Of a stretch of DNA of 64,000 nucleotides, positions 35,404 through 44,696 are shown piece after piece. The notes beneath the pieces were generated by a model that saw nothing but the letters and a program-made list of their open reading frames with translations, had not been told where the DNA came from and searched no databases. Position 1 is the first letter of the stretch; the number at the start of each line of letters is the position of its first letter. The position numbers and the translations under genes are program-made. Source of the stretch: Mariniblastus sp. (GTDB lineage: Bacteria; Planctomycetota; Planctomycetia; Pirellulales; Pirellulaceae); assembly GCA_028823415.1 (NCBI GenBank), contig JAPKBL010000004.1, forward strand, positions 19,600 through 83,599. The letters are read 5' to 3'.

Positions 35404-36978
35404 GTGATTAGAATTTTTTTGACCTGTGGCTTGGCAATGTTCTTCATGCCTACCATCAGTTTGCAAGCCACTGACGATTCAGTTCAACCCGTCCCCGACG
35501 AAGTTGTGCCGGTCAAAATCAAAAACAAGAAACCCAGAAATGTTGTTTTCATTTTGAGTGATGACCATCGTTACGATGCGATGAGTTTTCTGGGGCACCA
35601 ATTCGCGGAAACGCCCCACATGGACGCCATGGCTGCCAATGGAGTGCATTTCAAGAACGCCTTGGTCACAACCTCCCTTTGCTCACCGAGTCGCGCGTCA
35701 ATTTTGACGGGGCTTTATACCTTTCGTCACCGAGTGATTGATAACAACCGGGTGGTGCCAGAGGGGACTTTATTTTTCCCCCAATACTTACAGAAAGCGG
35801 GTTACTCGACTGGCTTTGTTGGTAAGTGGCATATGGGGGGGCACCATGATCGACCGCGGCCGGGATTTGATTATTGGGTCAGCTTCAAGGGACAGGGGCA
35901 TTACTTGGCTCCCGGCCCTAACTACACATTGAACGTCAACGGGGAAAGGGTCAAGCAAAAGGGATACATTACAACTGAACTAACCGACTATGCGCTTGAG
36001 TTTTTGGAAGCCCAGAAAGAAAGTGAGAAGCCATTCTTTTTGTATCTTTCCCATAAAGCTGTCCACGCCAATTTCACGCCAGAAAAAAAGTACGATCAGA
36101 AGTTTGCGGACAAGCCATTTGCCCGCCCACCAAGCGAACAAAAACTGGAAGACAATCAGCGGAATCTTCCTCGATGGTTGCTCGACCAGCGCAACAGTTG
36201 GCATGGTGTCGATTTTCCTTATCACAGTGATCTAAATATTGAGGAATATTACAAACGGTATTGTGAATCATTGTGTTCTGTCGATGACAGCGTCGGTGCT
36301 GTGTTGGAGCAACTTAAAAAGATGGGGATTCATGATGAAACACTTGTCATTTATATGGGTGACAACGGATTCATGTTTGGTGAGCACGGTTTAATTGATA
36401 AACGCGTTGCTTATGAGACGTCCATTCGGGTGCCCCTGCTGATGCAATGCCCGGATCTTTTTGAAGGCCAAACGGTGGTCGAAAAAATGGTGGCCAACAT
36501 TGACATTGCTCCAACGGTGATGGAGGCGATGGGTCTCGAAAAACCAGCGCATATGGATGGCGATAGTTGTATTCAGCTGGCTCAAGGAAAGTCTGTGCCA
36601 TGGCGGGAGTATTTTTTGTACGCCTACTATTGGGAAAAGAACTTTCCGCAATCCCCGACCGTCTTTTCGTTGCGGAGTGATAAATATAAATACACGACGT
36701 ATTACGGGCTTTGGGATACGGACGAGTTTTTTGATCTCCAGGCAGATCCAATGGAGCAGAATAATCTGATCCGTAATCCTGACGTTGTAAAGCAAGCCAA
36801 GGAGATGGAAAACCGGCTCTACCAGATGATGGCGGATTTGGGAGGGATGGATATCCCGATGAACCAACCCAAAGGTGGTTCTCAAAATAAGCGATTGGAA
36901 ACACGCGGGGGCGATCGAGCAGCGGATTTCCCCAAGGCACTCGTGGTTCCCGAACCACTCAATAAGAGCTCTCGGTAA
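35404..36978 (+). CDS. Exported sulfatase (mucin-desulfating / N-acetylglucosamine-6-sulfatase-like)
   Basis: The frame opens at a GTG with AAGGAT about nine bases upstream; no better start precedes the signal sequence (IRIFLTCGLAMFFMPTISLQA). Sulfatase blocks are NVVFILSDDHRYDAMSFLGH, SLCSPSRASILTGLY with Cys93 for formylglycine, GFVGKWHMGGH and FFLYLSHKAVHANFTP. YMGDNGFMFGEHGLIDKR and a C-terminal DUF4976-like segment (FSLRSDKYKYTTYYGLWD) follow. The latter two features suit S1 members acting on sulfated amino sugars or uronates. It is 94 bp after the FecR-LamG gene on the same strand and could be part of, or a target of, that regulatory pair. A strong terminator follows. Confidence 0.93.
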   Translation: MIRIFLTCGLAMFFMPTISLQATDDSVQPVPDEVVPVKIKNKKPRNVVFILSDDHRYDAMSFLGHQFAETPHMDAMAANGVHFKNALVTTSLCSPSRASILTGLYTFRHRVIDNNRVVPEGTLFFPQYLQKAGYSTGFVGKWHMGGHHDRPRPGFDYWVSFKGQGHYLAPGPNYTLNVNGERVKQKGYITTELTDYALEFLEAQKESEKPFFLYLSHKAVHANFTPEKKYDQKFADKPFARPPSEQKLEDNQRNLPRWLLDQRNSWHGVDFPYHSDLNIEEYYKRYCESLCSVDDSVGAVLEQLKKMGIHDETLVIYMGDNGFMFGEHGLIDKRVAYETSIRVPLLMQCPDLFEGQTVVEKMVANIDIAPTVMEAMGLEKPAHMDGDSCIQLAQGKSVPWREYFLYAYYWEKNFPQSPTVFSLRSDKYKYTTYYGLWDTDEFFDLQADPMEQNNLIRNPDVVKQAKEMENRLYQMMADLGGMDIPMNQPKGGSQNKRLETRGGDRAADFPKALVVPEPLNKSSR

Positions 36979-37007
36979 CCTCGGTTCGCTGGAGTGAGCG
37001 ATGATTC

Positions 37008-37037
37008 TCCGTCACGGTTTTCGTGGCGGATATTTTT
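37008..37037 (+). terminator. Rho-independent terminator after the sulfatase gene
   Basis: TCCGTCACG (37008-37016) pairs with CGTGGCGGA (37022-37030) as a 9-bp stem with one G-T pair and a 5-nt loop. It is followed by TATTTTT. It lies 30 bp after the sulfatase stop at 36978 and just before the convergent gene ending at 37093, so it closes the sigma/FecR/sulfatase transcript. Confidence 0.85.
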
Positions 37038-37092
37038 GGATTGGTGTTAGATTCGGGGCGACCAGCTCGCGCACGTCATTCGTCTGGGTTCA

Positions 37093-37566
37093 TCAATGAT
37101 CGAGGGTCGCAATAAATTTCTTGGCCCATTCGACTAGCGCTGGCGGACCGGTTAAAAAAATTGCCTCGGGGGTGTGCAGTGGGGTGATGGTTAACTTGCC
37201 CTGCCGCTTCGTGAAGGCAGGTTGTGTGTTTTTCATGACCGAAGCCACGTTTTCGGCCAACTCGCGGTACAAAACGACTTTTTCGCTAACCACTGGCGCG
37301 GCCCGCTGTCGACGATTTCGATTGAGTGACTCGATCGCTCGTTTGACGGTTTCCACGTCCTCGGGGGTGCCAATGAGTGTAATTTGATTGGTCTCTCGAT
37401 TGACAATAATTCTTACGATCTGGCTCAGGGGTTTGCTGGCTTGTCGAGCCTCGCCCAGCGGTTTTTTGTCAACAGATTGCGCGACTGCGGTGACGGACAA
37501 CCAACTCAACGCCAAAAAAACTAAAAATGCGATGCCGAGTTTGAGATTGGGAATAAAATTTTGCAT
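37093..37566 (-). CDS. Small exported protein with a secretin N1/N2-like domain
   Basis: The ATG at 37566 gives MQNFIPNLKLGIAFLVFLALSWLSVTAVAQ, a signal peptide (158 aa); the track start at 37611 adds 15 residues and cannot be excluded. The mature part contains LSQIVRIIVNRETNQITLIGTPEDVETVKRAIESLN, which matches the beta-alpha-beta repeats of secretin N1/N2 (NolW-like) domains. A second half, KLTITPLHTPEAIFLTGPPALVEWAKKFI, is similar. No secretin pore domain is present. It may be a free-standing periplasmic adaptor or a remnant of a secretin. It lies 142 bp downstream of the DUF1080-sulfatase gene on the same strand. Confidence 0.65.
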   Translation of the reverse strand: MQNFIPNLKLGIAFLVFLALSWLSVTAVAQSVDKKPLGEARQASKPLSQIVRIIVNRETNQITLIGTPEDVETVKRAIESLNRNRRQRAAPVVSEKVVLYRELAENVASVMKNTQPAFTKRQGKLTITPLHTPEAIFLTGPPALVEWAKKFIATLDH

Positions 37567-37707
37567 TCGATTTTGAGTCGCCGTATTTACTGAGTGAATG
37601 CTTTGAACCACTTTGTTAACCAGCTGCAGCTGGAGATGTTCCGATAAGAATCTAGAATTTCTATCGACAATGAATCCTGGGAATCTGTCGAGGTCTTGGA
37701 AGGTTGG

Positions 37708-39849
37708 TTATTGTTTTGATCGATTTTTCTTTTGCCGCTGAGGCCCAATCGCAGGCTCAGCGTTTTTGACCGGCATTTGCTTCTGTAGTTGAGATGTCAA
37801 GGTTTCCATTCCCCGCTGTTTGGCAATGTTATTCCACTCGTTAGGATCATTTTGAAGATCGTATAGCTCTTCGGAACCATCGCGGTAACGAATGTAGCGA
37901 TGTGTGTCTGTGCGGACACTGTGATTGTCCTTCCCGTGAGTTGTCAGAGCGGGGTGATGCCAAGTTGCCTTGGGGTCTTTGAGCAAAGGAGCAAGGCTAT
38001 TTCCTTCAAGCTCGGTCCGCGGAGTTAGCCCGCAAAGTTCGATAAGCGTGGGGTAAATAGACAGTAATTCGGCTGGCTGCGAACAGACTTGCCCCGTCTT
38101 TCCGCCCGGTTGCACAATGATGAAAGGGACACGTGTTGCGCGTTCCCACAACGATTGTTTTGCCCACCGTTCTTTTTCTCCGAGAAAAAAACCATGGTCA
38201 GAATATAAAATCACGATCGTATTGTCTGCTAAAGAACTTTGGTACACCGTATCGAGTAGTCGTCCGACTTGTTCATCGGTGAACCGGATACAAGACAGGT
38301 AGGATTGAACGGCCCGTCGCCAATTAGATGATTGAACGAACCACGCATGATCCGGGGCCACCGGCGCGACCATCAATTCACTGGCGATAGCTGGAAGGTC
38401 ATTGCGGTCACCTGGTTTTACTGCGGGGAGTTCAATATCGTTGAGTGGAATTTGATCGAAAATTCGCTGGGGGGAATAGAAGGGGACATGGGGGCGATAG
38501 AAACCAATCGCCATAAAAAATGGGTCGGCCGATTGGGTTTCGTCGTTGGATTTCCTGGAGGTTTCGTGTGCTCGTAGTTGTTCAATCGCCCAGCTCGCTG
38601 TTAGGTGATCCTGAAACAATTTTTCGTCGTAAGGCTGTGCCCCAAAATCCCAAAGGCCATTAGCGCCTTCTTTTGTTGGCCTGATCAGACGCTGGTCAAT
38701 TTTGAGTCGCTGCCCGGGGCGTGGGCCGACAACGTCGAAATCACCATCCGGTAGTGCCGAGCCATGATAGATCTTGCCGGTCGTGTAGGTTTTGTACCCG
38801 TGCGCAGCAAAATGGCGGGGCAGTGTCACATTCTCTTTTAAGGCGGCGACCGTCCACGGTTTGGGGGCGTTCATATAAACGCCGCTGGTGGAAGGCCGCA
38901 AGCCATACATAATACTGGTGCGTGACGGGTTGCAGATCGGTGCTTGGCAATGGGCGTTGGTAAACAACGTTCCACGTTTAGCGAGGCGATCGATATTGGG
39001 AGAGCGCGCCTGTGGATGACCGCCTAGGCAGCCAACCCAATCATTCAAATCGTCGATCGCGATTAAGAGAACGTTGGGTGACTTTTGAAGTTTCGGAGTG
39101 GGAAATTCAGTCAGGCAAATATCTTTGAACTCAACCCTCATTCCGGGGTCATGAACCTGCAGTCCAATCCCGCCCCGATCGAGCTGGCCGTGGGCATTGT
39201 TGTCAGTAAATTCTGAAGAGAGCTGACCGTTGATATAAAATTGAAAATGATTTTTACGCGCGACGATCCGTACTTGATTCCATTGATCGAACAGAATTTG
39301 ATTTTGCTGGACCGGAGAGTCAAGTTTTGAGCGGATGGCTTGATCGTCCAAGTTAATGACTAGACCGGTCCCCCGGTCGCAGCCATGCTCTTTCCGATCG
39401 GCAAAATGAAAATCCCACGCGCCGAGGATATGCTTGCCAATGCCCGGGTGTCCCAAATCAGCGTGGTAGCCGACCAGTGGCCGCCGACCAGAGGGATCGG
39501 GTTGGGATCGAATTTCGATTCCCGTATTGCCTTTGCCATGCAAGCGATAGCTTAACGATAAATCAAAATCGGATAAGTTTTGATTTTCCCAGGCCAGGTA
39601 TGAAAGTCGTTTTTTGGTTCCCGTTCCGACGATCATTCCCCCCTCGGCCTTCCAATCGGACGCGCATTCTGGTGGTACGGCATGCCAACCCTTCAATGAT
39701 TCGCCATCAAAAATTGCTTTCGAGGCCGGGTTGGGCGCGGACGTCGTTGATGCGGACTGGTCGCTGGCATCGGTTGCGGCGACTACGAAAAAAACAATCG
39801 TGATTGAACTCAACAAGAACGCAAATGTGGAATTCGTTTGAGGGCGCAT
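37708..39849 (-). CDS. Exported fusion of N-terminal DUF1080 domain and iduronate-2-sulfatase-like sulfatase
   Basis: The ATG at 39849 yields MRPQTNSTFAFLLSSITIVFFVVAATDA, a signal peptide, and is preferred to 39933 (713 aa). Residues about 40-235 are a DUF1080 jelly-roll (SKAIFDGESLKGWHA, LSYRLHGKGNTGIEIRSQP, VGYHADLG, FYINGQLSSEFTD). A Cys-type sulfatase follows (NVLLIAIDDLNDWVGCLGGH, APICNPSRTSIMYG, TTGKIYHG, YSDHGFFLGEKERWAKQ). Its C-terminal TDTHRYIRYRDGSEELYDL mirrors the sulfatase at 30628, so the two catalytic domains are paralogues. A KNRSKQ tail ends the protein. The DUF1080 part could bind or cleave the sugar that the sulfatase processes; this is inference. Confidence 0.9.
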   Translation of the reverse strand: MRPQTNSTFAFLLSSITIVFFVVAATDASDQSASTTSAPNPASKAIFDGESLKGWHAVPPECASDWKAEGGMIVGTGTKKRLSYLAWENQNLSDFDLSLSYRLHGKGNTGIEIRSQPDPSGRRPLVGYHADLGHPGIGKHILGAWDFHFADRKEHGCDRGTGLVINLDDQAIRSKLDSPVQQNQILFDQWNQVRIVARKNHFQFYINGQLSSEFTDNNAHGQLDRGGIGLQVHDPGMRVEFKDICLTEFPTPKLQKSPNVLLIAIDDLNDWVGCLGGHPQARSPNIDRLAKRGTLFTNAHCQAPICNPSRTSIMYGLRPSTSGVYMNAPKPWTVAALKENVTLPRHFAAHGYKTYTTGKIYHGSALPDGDFDVVGPRPGQRLKIDQRLIRPTKEGANGLWDFGAQPYDEKLFQDHLTASWAIEQLRAHETSRKSNDETQSADPFFMAIGFYRPHVPFYSPQRIFDQIPLNDIELPAVKPGDRNDLPAIASELMVAPVAPDHAWFVQSSNWRRAVQSYLSCIRFTDEQVGRLLDTVYQSSLADNTIVILYSDHGFFLGEKERWAKQSLWERATRVPFIIVQPGGKTGQVCSQPAELLSIYPTLIELCGLTPRTELEGNSLAPLLKDPKATWHHPALTTHGKDNHSVRTDTHRYIRYRDGSEELYDLQNDPNEWNNIAKQRGMETLTSQLQKQMPVKNAEPAIGPQRQKKNRSKQ

Positions 39850-40009
39850 TTCAACTCCGAAATTGGATTGATTGGTTTGATAGGGGCGGTTAAGGCAAGA
39901 CGGTTTGTCATATGATTGGAATGGAATACCCAAACGAATTTAGGTGTGATTTATCGGCGCGCCGTTGGCTTTCCCGTTAGGACAAGCAAGCGAACCTCGT
40001 CGCGAGGAT

Positions 40010-41383
40010 TTAGTTTTTTAGATTAAAATGAGCGCGCAGCGTGCGCCACACGAGATCGGGGTGCTGGCGACCGGTAGCGTGTTTTCTTTTTGGGTAGATC
40101 ACAATTGTTTTCGGCGCTTGAATTCGGTTGAACATTGAGAAAATAGTTGTCGGTGGGCACACGTCGTCTTGGAGGCCTATGCCGGTTAGGACAGGACACT
40201 CGATTTGGGATGCCAGATTCAGCAGATCAAAATAGCTCATTGTTTTCAAAACGGATTTCCAGTCTTGATCGGGGCTGGTTGCGATCCATTGATCCATCTC
40301 TGGCCAGCGGGTCAGTTTAAAATAATTAACCCAGTCCACAAGAAAGGGAATGTCTGCAACACAGTAACTCGCGGCTGGGTCGAATGCGGCTGTCGCAAGG
40401 GCCAATCCACCTCCCTGGCTCCCTCCCCAAACAGCGATTTTTTCATTATCGATTTCGGGTCGGATTTTCAAGAATTCCATAGCACGAAGGCAGTCCATGA
40501 AGGCGCCTCGGTAAAAATAATTTTCTTTGTCTTCGAGTCCGCGAACCCAGAAATTATTTGGTTTTCCGGAAATGTCTTTTTGACTGTTGCCGTGCCCTCG
40601 AATATTAAATGAAAAAACGGCGAGATCATTAAACTTGTTTAGAGGCTTCATGTTCTGGCCATAACCGGGGAGCCGTAAGACACAAGGGTGCGGGCCTGGT
40701 GTGTTGGGAATTTCCAGCCATCCCCCAACGCGGACATTTCCGAAACTGTGAAATTCAATTTCGTAGAGTGTCAGTCCTTTGTTCTTTGATTCGATTTGCT
40801 TGATCACCCGGTATTGCGGTTTAATTTTGCCAAGTAAGCCTTGGGTCTGAGTCCAGAATTCTTCAAAATCTGGTTCGGCAGATCGTTCACTTGCAATTGC
40901 TGTGGGATTGATTCCGAATCGAAAGCGTTCGGAATGCCGTTGATTGTCGGCTTCAAACGTAACCTTGGCAAAATAGAATCCCGTAGCGCCTGCTGGAAAC
41001 GAGTGGGAAATGGAAACGGCCGAATCGGCGGGGATCTTAAGGGGCTGGGAGTGCGCGGAGTCGGGAATTGGTTTTTGAGTTGCGTCAGTGAGAGACCAAT
41101 GAAATATGCCGGAAATGGATTTCTGAGTTTGGTTTTTTACCTCCGCACGGATCTCAGTCTTCGATTCGGTTTCGAAGATTCCATCGATCGATACTGTGTC
41201 CAAATCGATTTTGAGTGTGGCTTGGGCGGCTGCGTTTGGGGCGGCTCCGGATACTAGGGCGGCGCAACATAAAAAACGGATGGCGTAGATCGAAAATAAC
41301 CTAAGCCTTGCGCGGCAGTATCGAGGCATTTTTGCCGGCTGAGAAACGGAATATCCGTTACATTTGGGAATCGAGCGTCTCAT
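40010..41383 (-). CDS. Exported acetyl-xylan-esterase-like (AXE1) hydrolase
   Basis: A hydrophobic stretch (LFSIYAIRFLCCAALVSGAAPNAAAQ) near residues 30-55 serves as signal peptide. The start is uncertain between 41383 and the ATG at 41329, and neither has a clear ribosome site. A beta-sandwich region (about 60-160) precedes the hydrolase. AXE1/cephalosporin-C-deacetylase blocks are VGGWLEIPNTPGPHPCVLRLPGYGQN, FNIRGHGNS and AVWGGSQGGGLALATAAFDP (nucleophile Ser in GGSQGG). VLTGIGLQDDVCPPTT (acid) and YPKRKHATG (base) follow. It would remove acetyl groups from polysaccharide, complementing the neighbouring sulfatase. It is transcribed toward the DUF1080-sulfatase gene, with 160 bp between the two. 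Confidence 0.88.
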   Translation of the reverse strand: MRRSIPKCNGYSVSQPAKMPRYCRARLRLFSIYAIRFLCCAALVSGAAPNAAAQATLKIDLDTVSIDGIFETESKTEIRAEVKNQTQKSISGIFHWSLTDATQKPIPDSAHSQPLKIPADSAVSISHSFPAGATGFYFAKVTFEADNQRHSERFRFGINPTAIASERSAEPDFEEFWTQTQGLLGKIKPQYRVIKQIESKNKGLTLYEIEFHSFGNVRVGGWLEIPNTPGPHPCVLRLPGYGQNMKPLNKFNDLAVFSFNIRGHGNSQKDISGKPNNFWVRGLEDKENYFYRGAFMDCLRAMEFLKIRPEIDNEKIAVWGGSQGGGLALATAAFDPAASYCVADIPFLVDWVNYFKLTRWPEMDQWIATSPDQDWKSVLKTMSYFDLLNLASQIECPVLTGIGLQDDVCPPTTIFSMFNRIQAPKTIVIYPKRKHATGRQHPDLVWRTLRAHFNLKN

Positions 41384-41676
41384 TTTTTAAGCCCCAAAAG
41401 CACTTGGTGGGTATCTGAGAGAGAGGGGAACTTTGTGTGGTATTGTAATTCATCGGGCAAGGTTGGGTGAAATTCTCAGGATCTTTAAAAAAACGAGATT
41501 AATTGTCCACCAAACCCATTTAAAATTGGTTTAAAACGGTGGCGCACTGTCTATGTTATCGAAAGCTTGCGTGGAAAAGCAAATGTTGATGAATCGCATC
41601 TGATGGAAGATGCCGTTCGTTTTGAGCCAGTTAGGCAAGCGTAAATTCAAGATTCAAAATTGGGCATGTCGAAATA

Positions 41677-43218
41677 ATGAGGACGAGAAAACAATCTGTC
41701 CCGGATCCCGGTTCGACTCCACTGGTTCAGCCCTCGCCGGAGTTGCCCGTCAAGCGCGCGGATGCCCGTGGCAAGCGAATGCGGTGGTGGCTGGTTGTTT
41801 CATTGTGCGTTGCGGTGTTGGCATGCTTGGTGGTTGTTCAGGGGTCGGCACTTCCGCTGGGCAGCTCAGGGCGTGACGGGGCGTTGACCCACCAAATCCA
41901 GTTCGGCGATCTTGTCGTTTCGGTGATGGAGCAGGGGACCGTTGAGAGTGCTAACAATACTGAAATTAAATGTCAGGTGCGCGGTTACAGCACGGTCATT
42001 CAAGTGGTCGATGGCGGAACGATCGTGGAACCCGGGGATGAACTGGTGTTGCTCGACACGAAGCGGTTGGAAGACGAAATCGGAAAAGCGACGACCGACG
42101 CACACTCGGCCAAGGCCGACCTCGAACGCTCCAAGGCCGATGTTGCCAACGCAGAAATTGCAATTGACGCGTATCTCAAGGGAACTTATTTGACGCATTT
42201 GGAGGCTTTGGAAAAGCAACTAGCAATGGCGGAAGCCGAGTATGATACAGCTCATACGGAGATGGGGCACGCTGAAGCGATGTTTCGGCGCGGTTATGTG
42301 AATCAATATGATATCCAGAGCAAGCGATTCTCATTGGAGCAGGCGGAACTTGGTTTAAAAGTCTGTCAAACTGCGATTGATGTTTTGAATAACTATACCA
42401 AAGAGATGCGGCTCGAAACCTTACGAGGAAACTTGCGAGCGGGCAAAGCGAAACTCCAGGCAGATATCGCAGGCTTGGCGATGGACGAGGGCCGGCGGGA
42501 CCGCGTCATTGGAGAAAAACAATATTGTGTCATTCGGGCAAAGCGTGGCGGACTGGTCATCTTTCCATTGGCGGAGGCGTGGAAGGAACGGCCGGATATT
42601 GCTGCCGGTGCAACGGTGCGGAAAGATCAGGTTCTCTTGTTGATGCCGGACTTGTCACAAATGCAAGTAAAAGTTGGGATTCATGAAGCGCTCGTTGATC
42701 GTGTTCAAGTTGGTCAAACGGCGGTCGTAACGCTTCCGGATTTTTCGATTGAAGGAGAGGTTGTGTTTATCGCTTCTGTCGCAAAACCGGCTGGGTGGTG
42801 GACTGGGAATATGGTCAAGTATGACACGGTTATAAAAATACCTGCCTCGGAAGATTTAAAACCGGGGATGAGTGCGGAGATTGAAGTGGTTCTTTCGGAA
42901 TACAAAAACGTTCTGCTAGTTCCCGTTTCCGCCGTTGTTGAAACAGGCCGTTTTTTTCTTTGTTGGGTAAAGAACAGGGCGGGCGAAATTGAGCAGCGCG
43001 TCTTGACGCTAGGCGACAGTGATGATGTTTTCATTGTCGTCAAATCCGGGCTCAGTGAAGGTGACGACGTTTTGTTAAATCCCCTGGACTGGCTTGAAGA
43101 GGCGCAACGCGAGGCGTTTCGGGATTTTGAGCCATCGGGCCGGTTATCCGAGGATACGGACGGTGAAATATCGGGCGATAATTTGCCCGGTGCCGAAGGG
43201 GGTCAAGGTGTTTTTTAG
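41677..43218 (+). CDS. HlyD/MacA-like periplasmic adaptor (membrane fusion protein), copy 1
   Basis: A basic N-terminus precedes one membrane anchor (RWWLVVSLCVAVLACLVVVQ, about 30-50). A lipoyl-like half follows (GDLVVSVMEQGTVESANNTEIKC, GTIVEPGDELVLLDTKRLED). A long coiled coil (about 130-270) is next, then the second lipoyl half (RAKRGGLVIFPLA). The beta-barrel is recognisable as QVLLLMPDLSQMQVKVGIHE and GWWTGNMVKYDTVIKI. This is the periplasmic adaptor of MacAB-like ABC systems. It overlaps the second adaptor gene by 11 bp. The tail is acidic. The 293-bp upstream region is AT-rich with no supported gene and should hold the operon promoter. Confidence 0.9.
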   Translation: MRTRKQSVPDPGSTPLVQPSPELPVKRADARGKRMRWWLVVSLCVAVLACLVVVQGSALPLGSSGRDGALTHQIQFGDLVVSVMEQGTVESANNTEIKCQVRGYSTVIQVVDGGTIVEPGDELVLLDTKRLEDEIGKATTDAHSAKADLERSKADVANAEIAIDAYLKGTYLTHLEALEKQLAMAEAEYDTAHTEMGHAEAMFRRGYVNQYDIQSKRFSLEQAELGLKVCQTAIDVLNNYTKEMRLETLRGNLRAGKAKLQADIAGLAMDEGRRDRVIGEKQYCVIRAKRGGLVIFPLAEAWKERPDIAAGATVRKDQVLLLMPDLSQMQVKVGIHEALVDRVQVGQTAVVTLPDFSIEGEVVFIASVAKPAGWWTGNMVKYDTVIKIPASEDLKPGMSAEIEVVLSEYKNVLLVPVSAVVETGRFFLCWVKNRAGEIEQRVLTLGDSDDVFIVVKSGLSEGDDVLLNPLDWLEEAQREAFRDFEPSGRLSEDTDGEISGDNLPGAEGGQGVF

Positions 43219-44635
43219 ATCGTTGTCCTCGTTCATCCGTTTTCTGTTGGTCGCAGCGGTGGTTATCGCGGTTCCTGCCTACGTAATGTATCGAGCCAAT
43301 CAATCGACTTACGGTGAGATATTGGTCGAAGCGGATAAGTTACCGGTTCATACGGTTGGTCGGGGTGATTTAAGAGTCACGGTGATTGAGCAGGGAGGCC
43401 TTGAAAGTTCGGAGAATACCGAAGTGAAGTGCCTTGTCCGTGGAGAAAATACCGTTAATTCCGTGATTGAAAACGGAACACACGTTGAAGCAGGGGACGT
43501 CCTTGTTCGACTAGACACCCTGGCAATCGAAGACGCAATCAACGAGCGGTCAAAGTATGCGTTTTGGTCACAATCGGCGGTCGAACGATCAAGTGCGTTA
43601 GTCGCGAGATCAAAATTGGCAGTCTCCGAATACCTTGATGGTCGCTACATCTCACAGTTAATGACATTAGAAAAAGATTTGGCCATTGCAGAGTCGAATT
43701 ATTTGATGAGGGTTAATTTACATGGGCACGCTGAAAAATTATCCAAACGAGGGTTTGCCCATGCTTTTGACGTCGAGCAAAGAAAGGTCGCGGTGGAGCA
43801 GGCCAAGCTAGAGGTCGAGTCGCAGAAGAATCAAATAGAAGTGTTAAAAAAATACACCAAAGCAATGGAGCTAAAAACTCTCGAGGGTAATTTGAAAGCG
43901 GCAGAGGCCGATCATGCTGCCAACCAAGAGAGAGCAATTTTAGATAAGAAGCGACGTGACTTAGCTAAATCAGAATTTGAATTGTGCGTCATTAAATCAG
44001 ACAAATCGGGGATGGTAATTTTCCCGTCCGCTGCCGCTTGGAAGTCTTCTCCTGATGTCACCGAGGGCGCGACCGTTCATAAAAATCAAGTGTTGCTGTT
44101 AATGCCGGATCTCCAGAAAATGCAAGTAAAAGTCGGGATTCACGAGTCGATTGTGGACCGGGTTAAGCTTGGCATGTTAGCGAAAGTTTCGATTCCCGAC
44201 AGTGAAATTGAAGGCGAGGTGATTTCAGTAGCCTCGATCGCCCGCCCTGCCGGTTGGTGGACTGGCAACATGGTCAAATACGATACGATCATCAAATTGC
44301 CCGAAGGAACGACGGGGCTCAAGCCCGGCATGAGCGCGGAAGTCGAAATCGTTTTGTCGGAATACAAAGCTGTTTTGAAGTTGCCGGTTTCCGCTGTTTT
44401 GGAGACCAGCCAAGAGTCGCTATGTTGGGTCAAGTTGGCCGATTCAATTCAGCGGCGGGTGATTGAAGTTGTGGAGAGTAATGAGGTCTATGTGGTTGTC
44501 AAGCGAGGAGTCGCGGTAGGTGAAGAGGTTGTGCTCGATCCGGTTGCGTTTGTGCGGGAAGCTCAATTAGAGGCGATTAAGATCGTCGACGAAGAGCTCG
44601 AAAATGCCCCGAAGGAGTCGATTGCCGATGACTGA
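43208..44635 (+). CDS. HlyD/MacA-like periplasmic adaptor, copy 2 (tandem paralogue)
   Basis: The track start (43094) lies far inside copy 1. The GTG at 43208 follows AAGGGGG at a spacing of about five to six bases and gives an N-terminus FFRSLSSFIRFLLVAAVVIAVPAYVMY, a membrane anchor. This start is preferred (475 aa), overlapping the upstream gene by 11 bp. Domain order equals copy 1: lipoyl (GDLRVTVIEQGGLESSENTEVKC), coiled coil, lipoyl and beta-barrel. The barrel blocks QVLLLMPDLQKMQVKVGIHE and GWWTGNMVKYDTIIKLP are near-identical to those of copy 1, showing a tandem duplication. Having two adaptors suggests either heteromeric assembly or different loading states; no direct evidence. The permease follows 61 bp later. 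Confidence 0.87.
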   Translation: MFFRSLSSFIRFLLVAAVVIAVPAYVMYRANQSTYGEILVEADKLPVHTVGRGDLRVTVIEQGGLESSENTEVKCLVRGENTVNSVIENGTHVEAGDVLVRLDTLAIEDAINERSKYAFWSQSAVERSSALVARSKLAVSEYLDGRYISQLMTLEKDLAIAESNYLMRVNLHGHAEKLSKRGFAHAFDVEQRKVAVEQAKLEVESQKNQIEVLKKYTKAMELKTLEGNLKAAEADHAANQERAILDKKRRDLAKSEFELCVIKSDKSGMVIFPSAAAWKSSPDVTEGATVHKNQVLLLMPDLQKMQVKVGIHESIVDRVKLGMLAKVSIPDSEIEGEVISVASIARPAGWWTGNMVKYDTIIKLPEGTTGLKPGMSAEVEIVLSEYKAVLKLPVSAVLETSQESLCWVKLADSIQRRVIEVVESNEVYVVVKRGVAVGEEVVLDPVAFVREAQLEAIKIVDEELENAPKESIADD

Positions 44636-44696
44636 TCCCAAGTGGCAGTTGGGGGAGATCAAGGGGGAGGTGTGAGCCCACCCGTTGTTTTATTCC

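Noticed and set aside
37423-37442. TGGCTCAGGGGTTTGC as a sigma-54 promoter
   Set aside because: Spacing between GG and GC is 11 and the site lies inside the small minus-strand gene, antisense to it.
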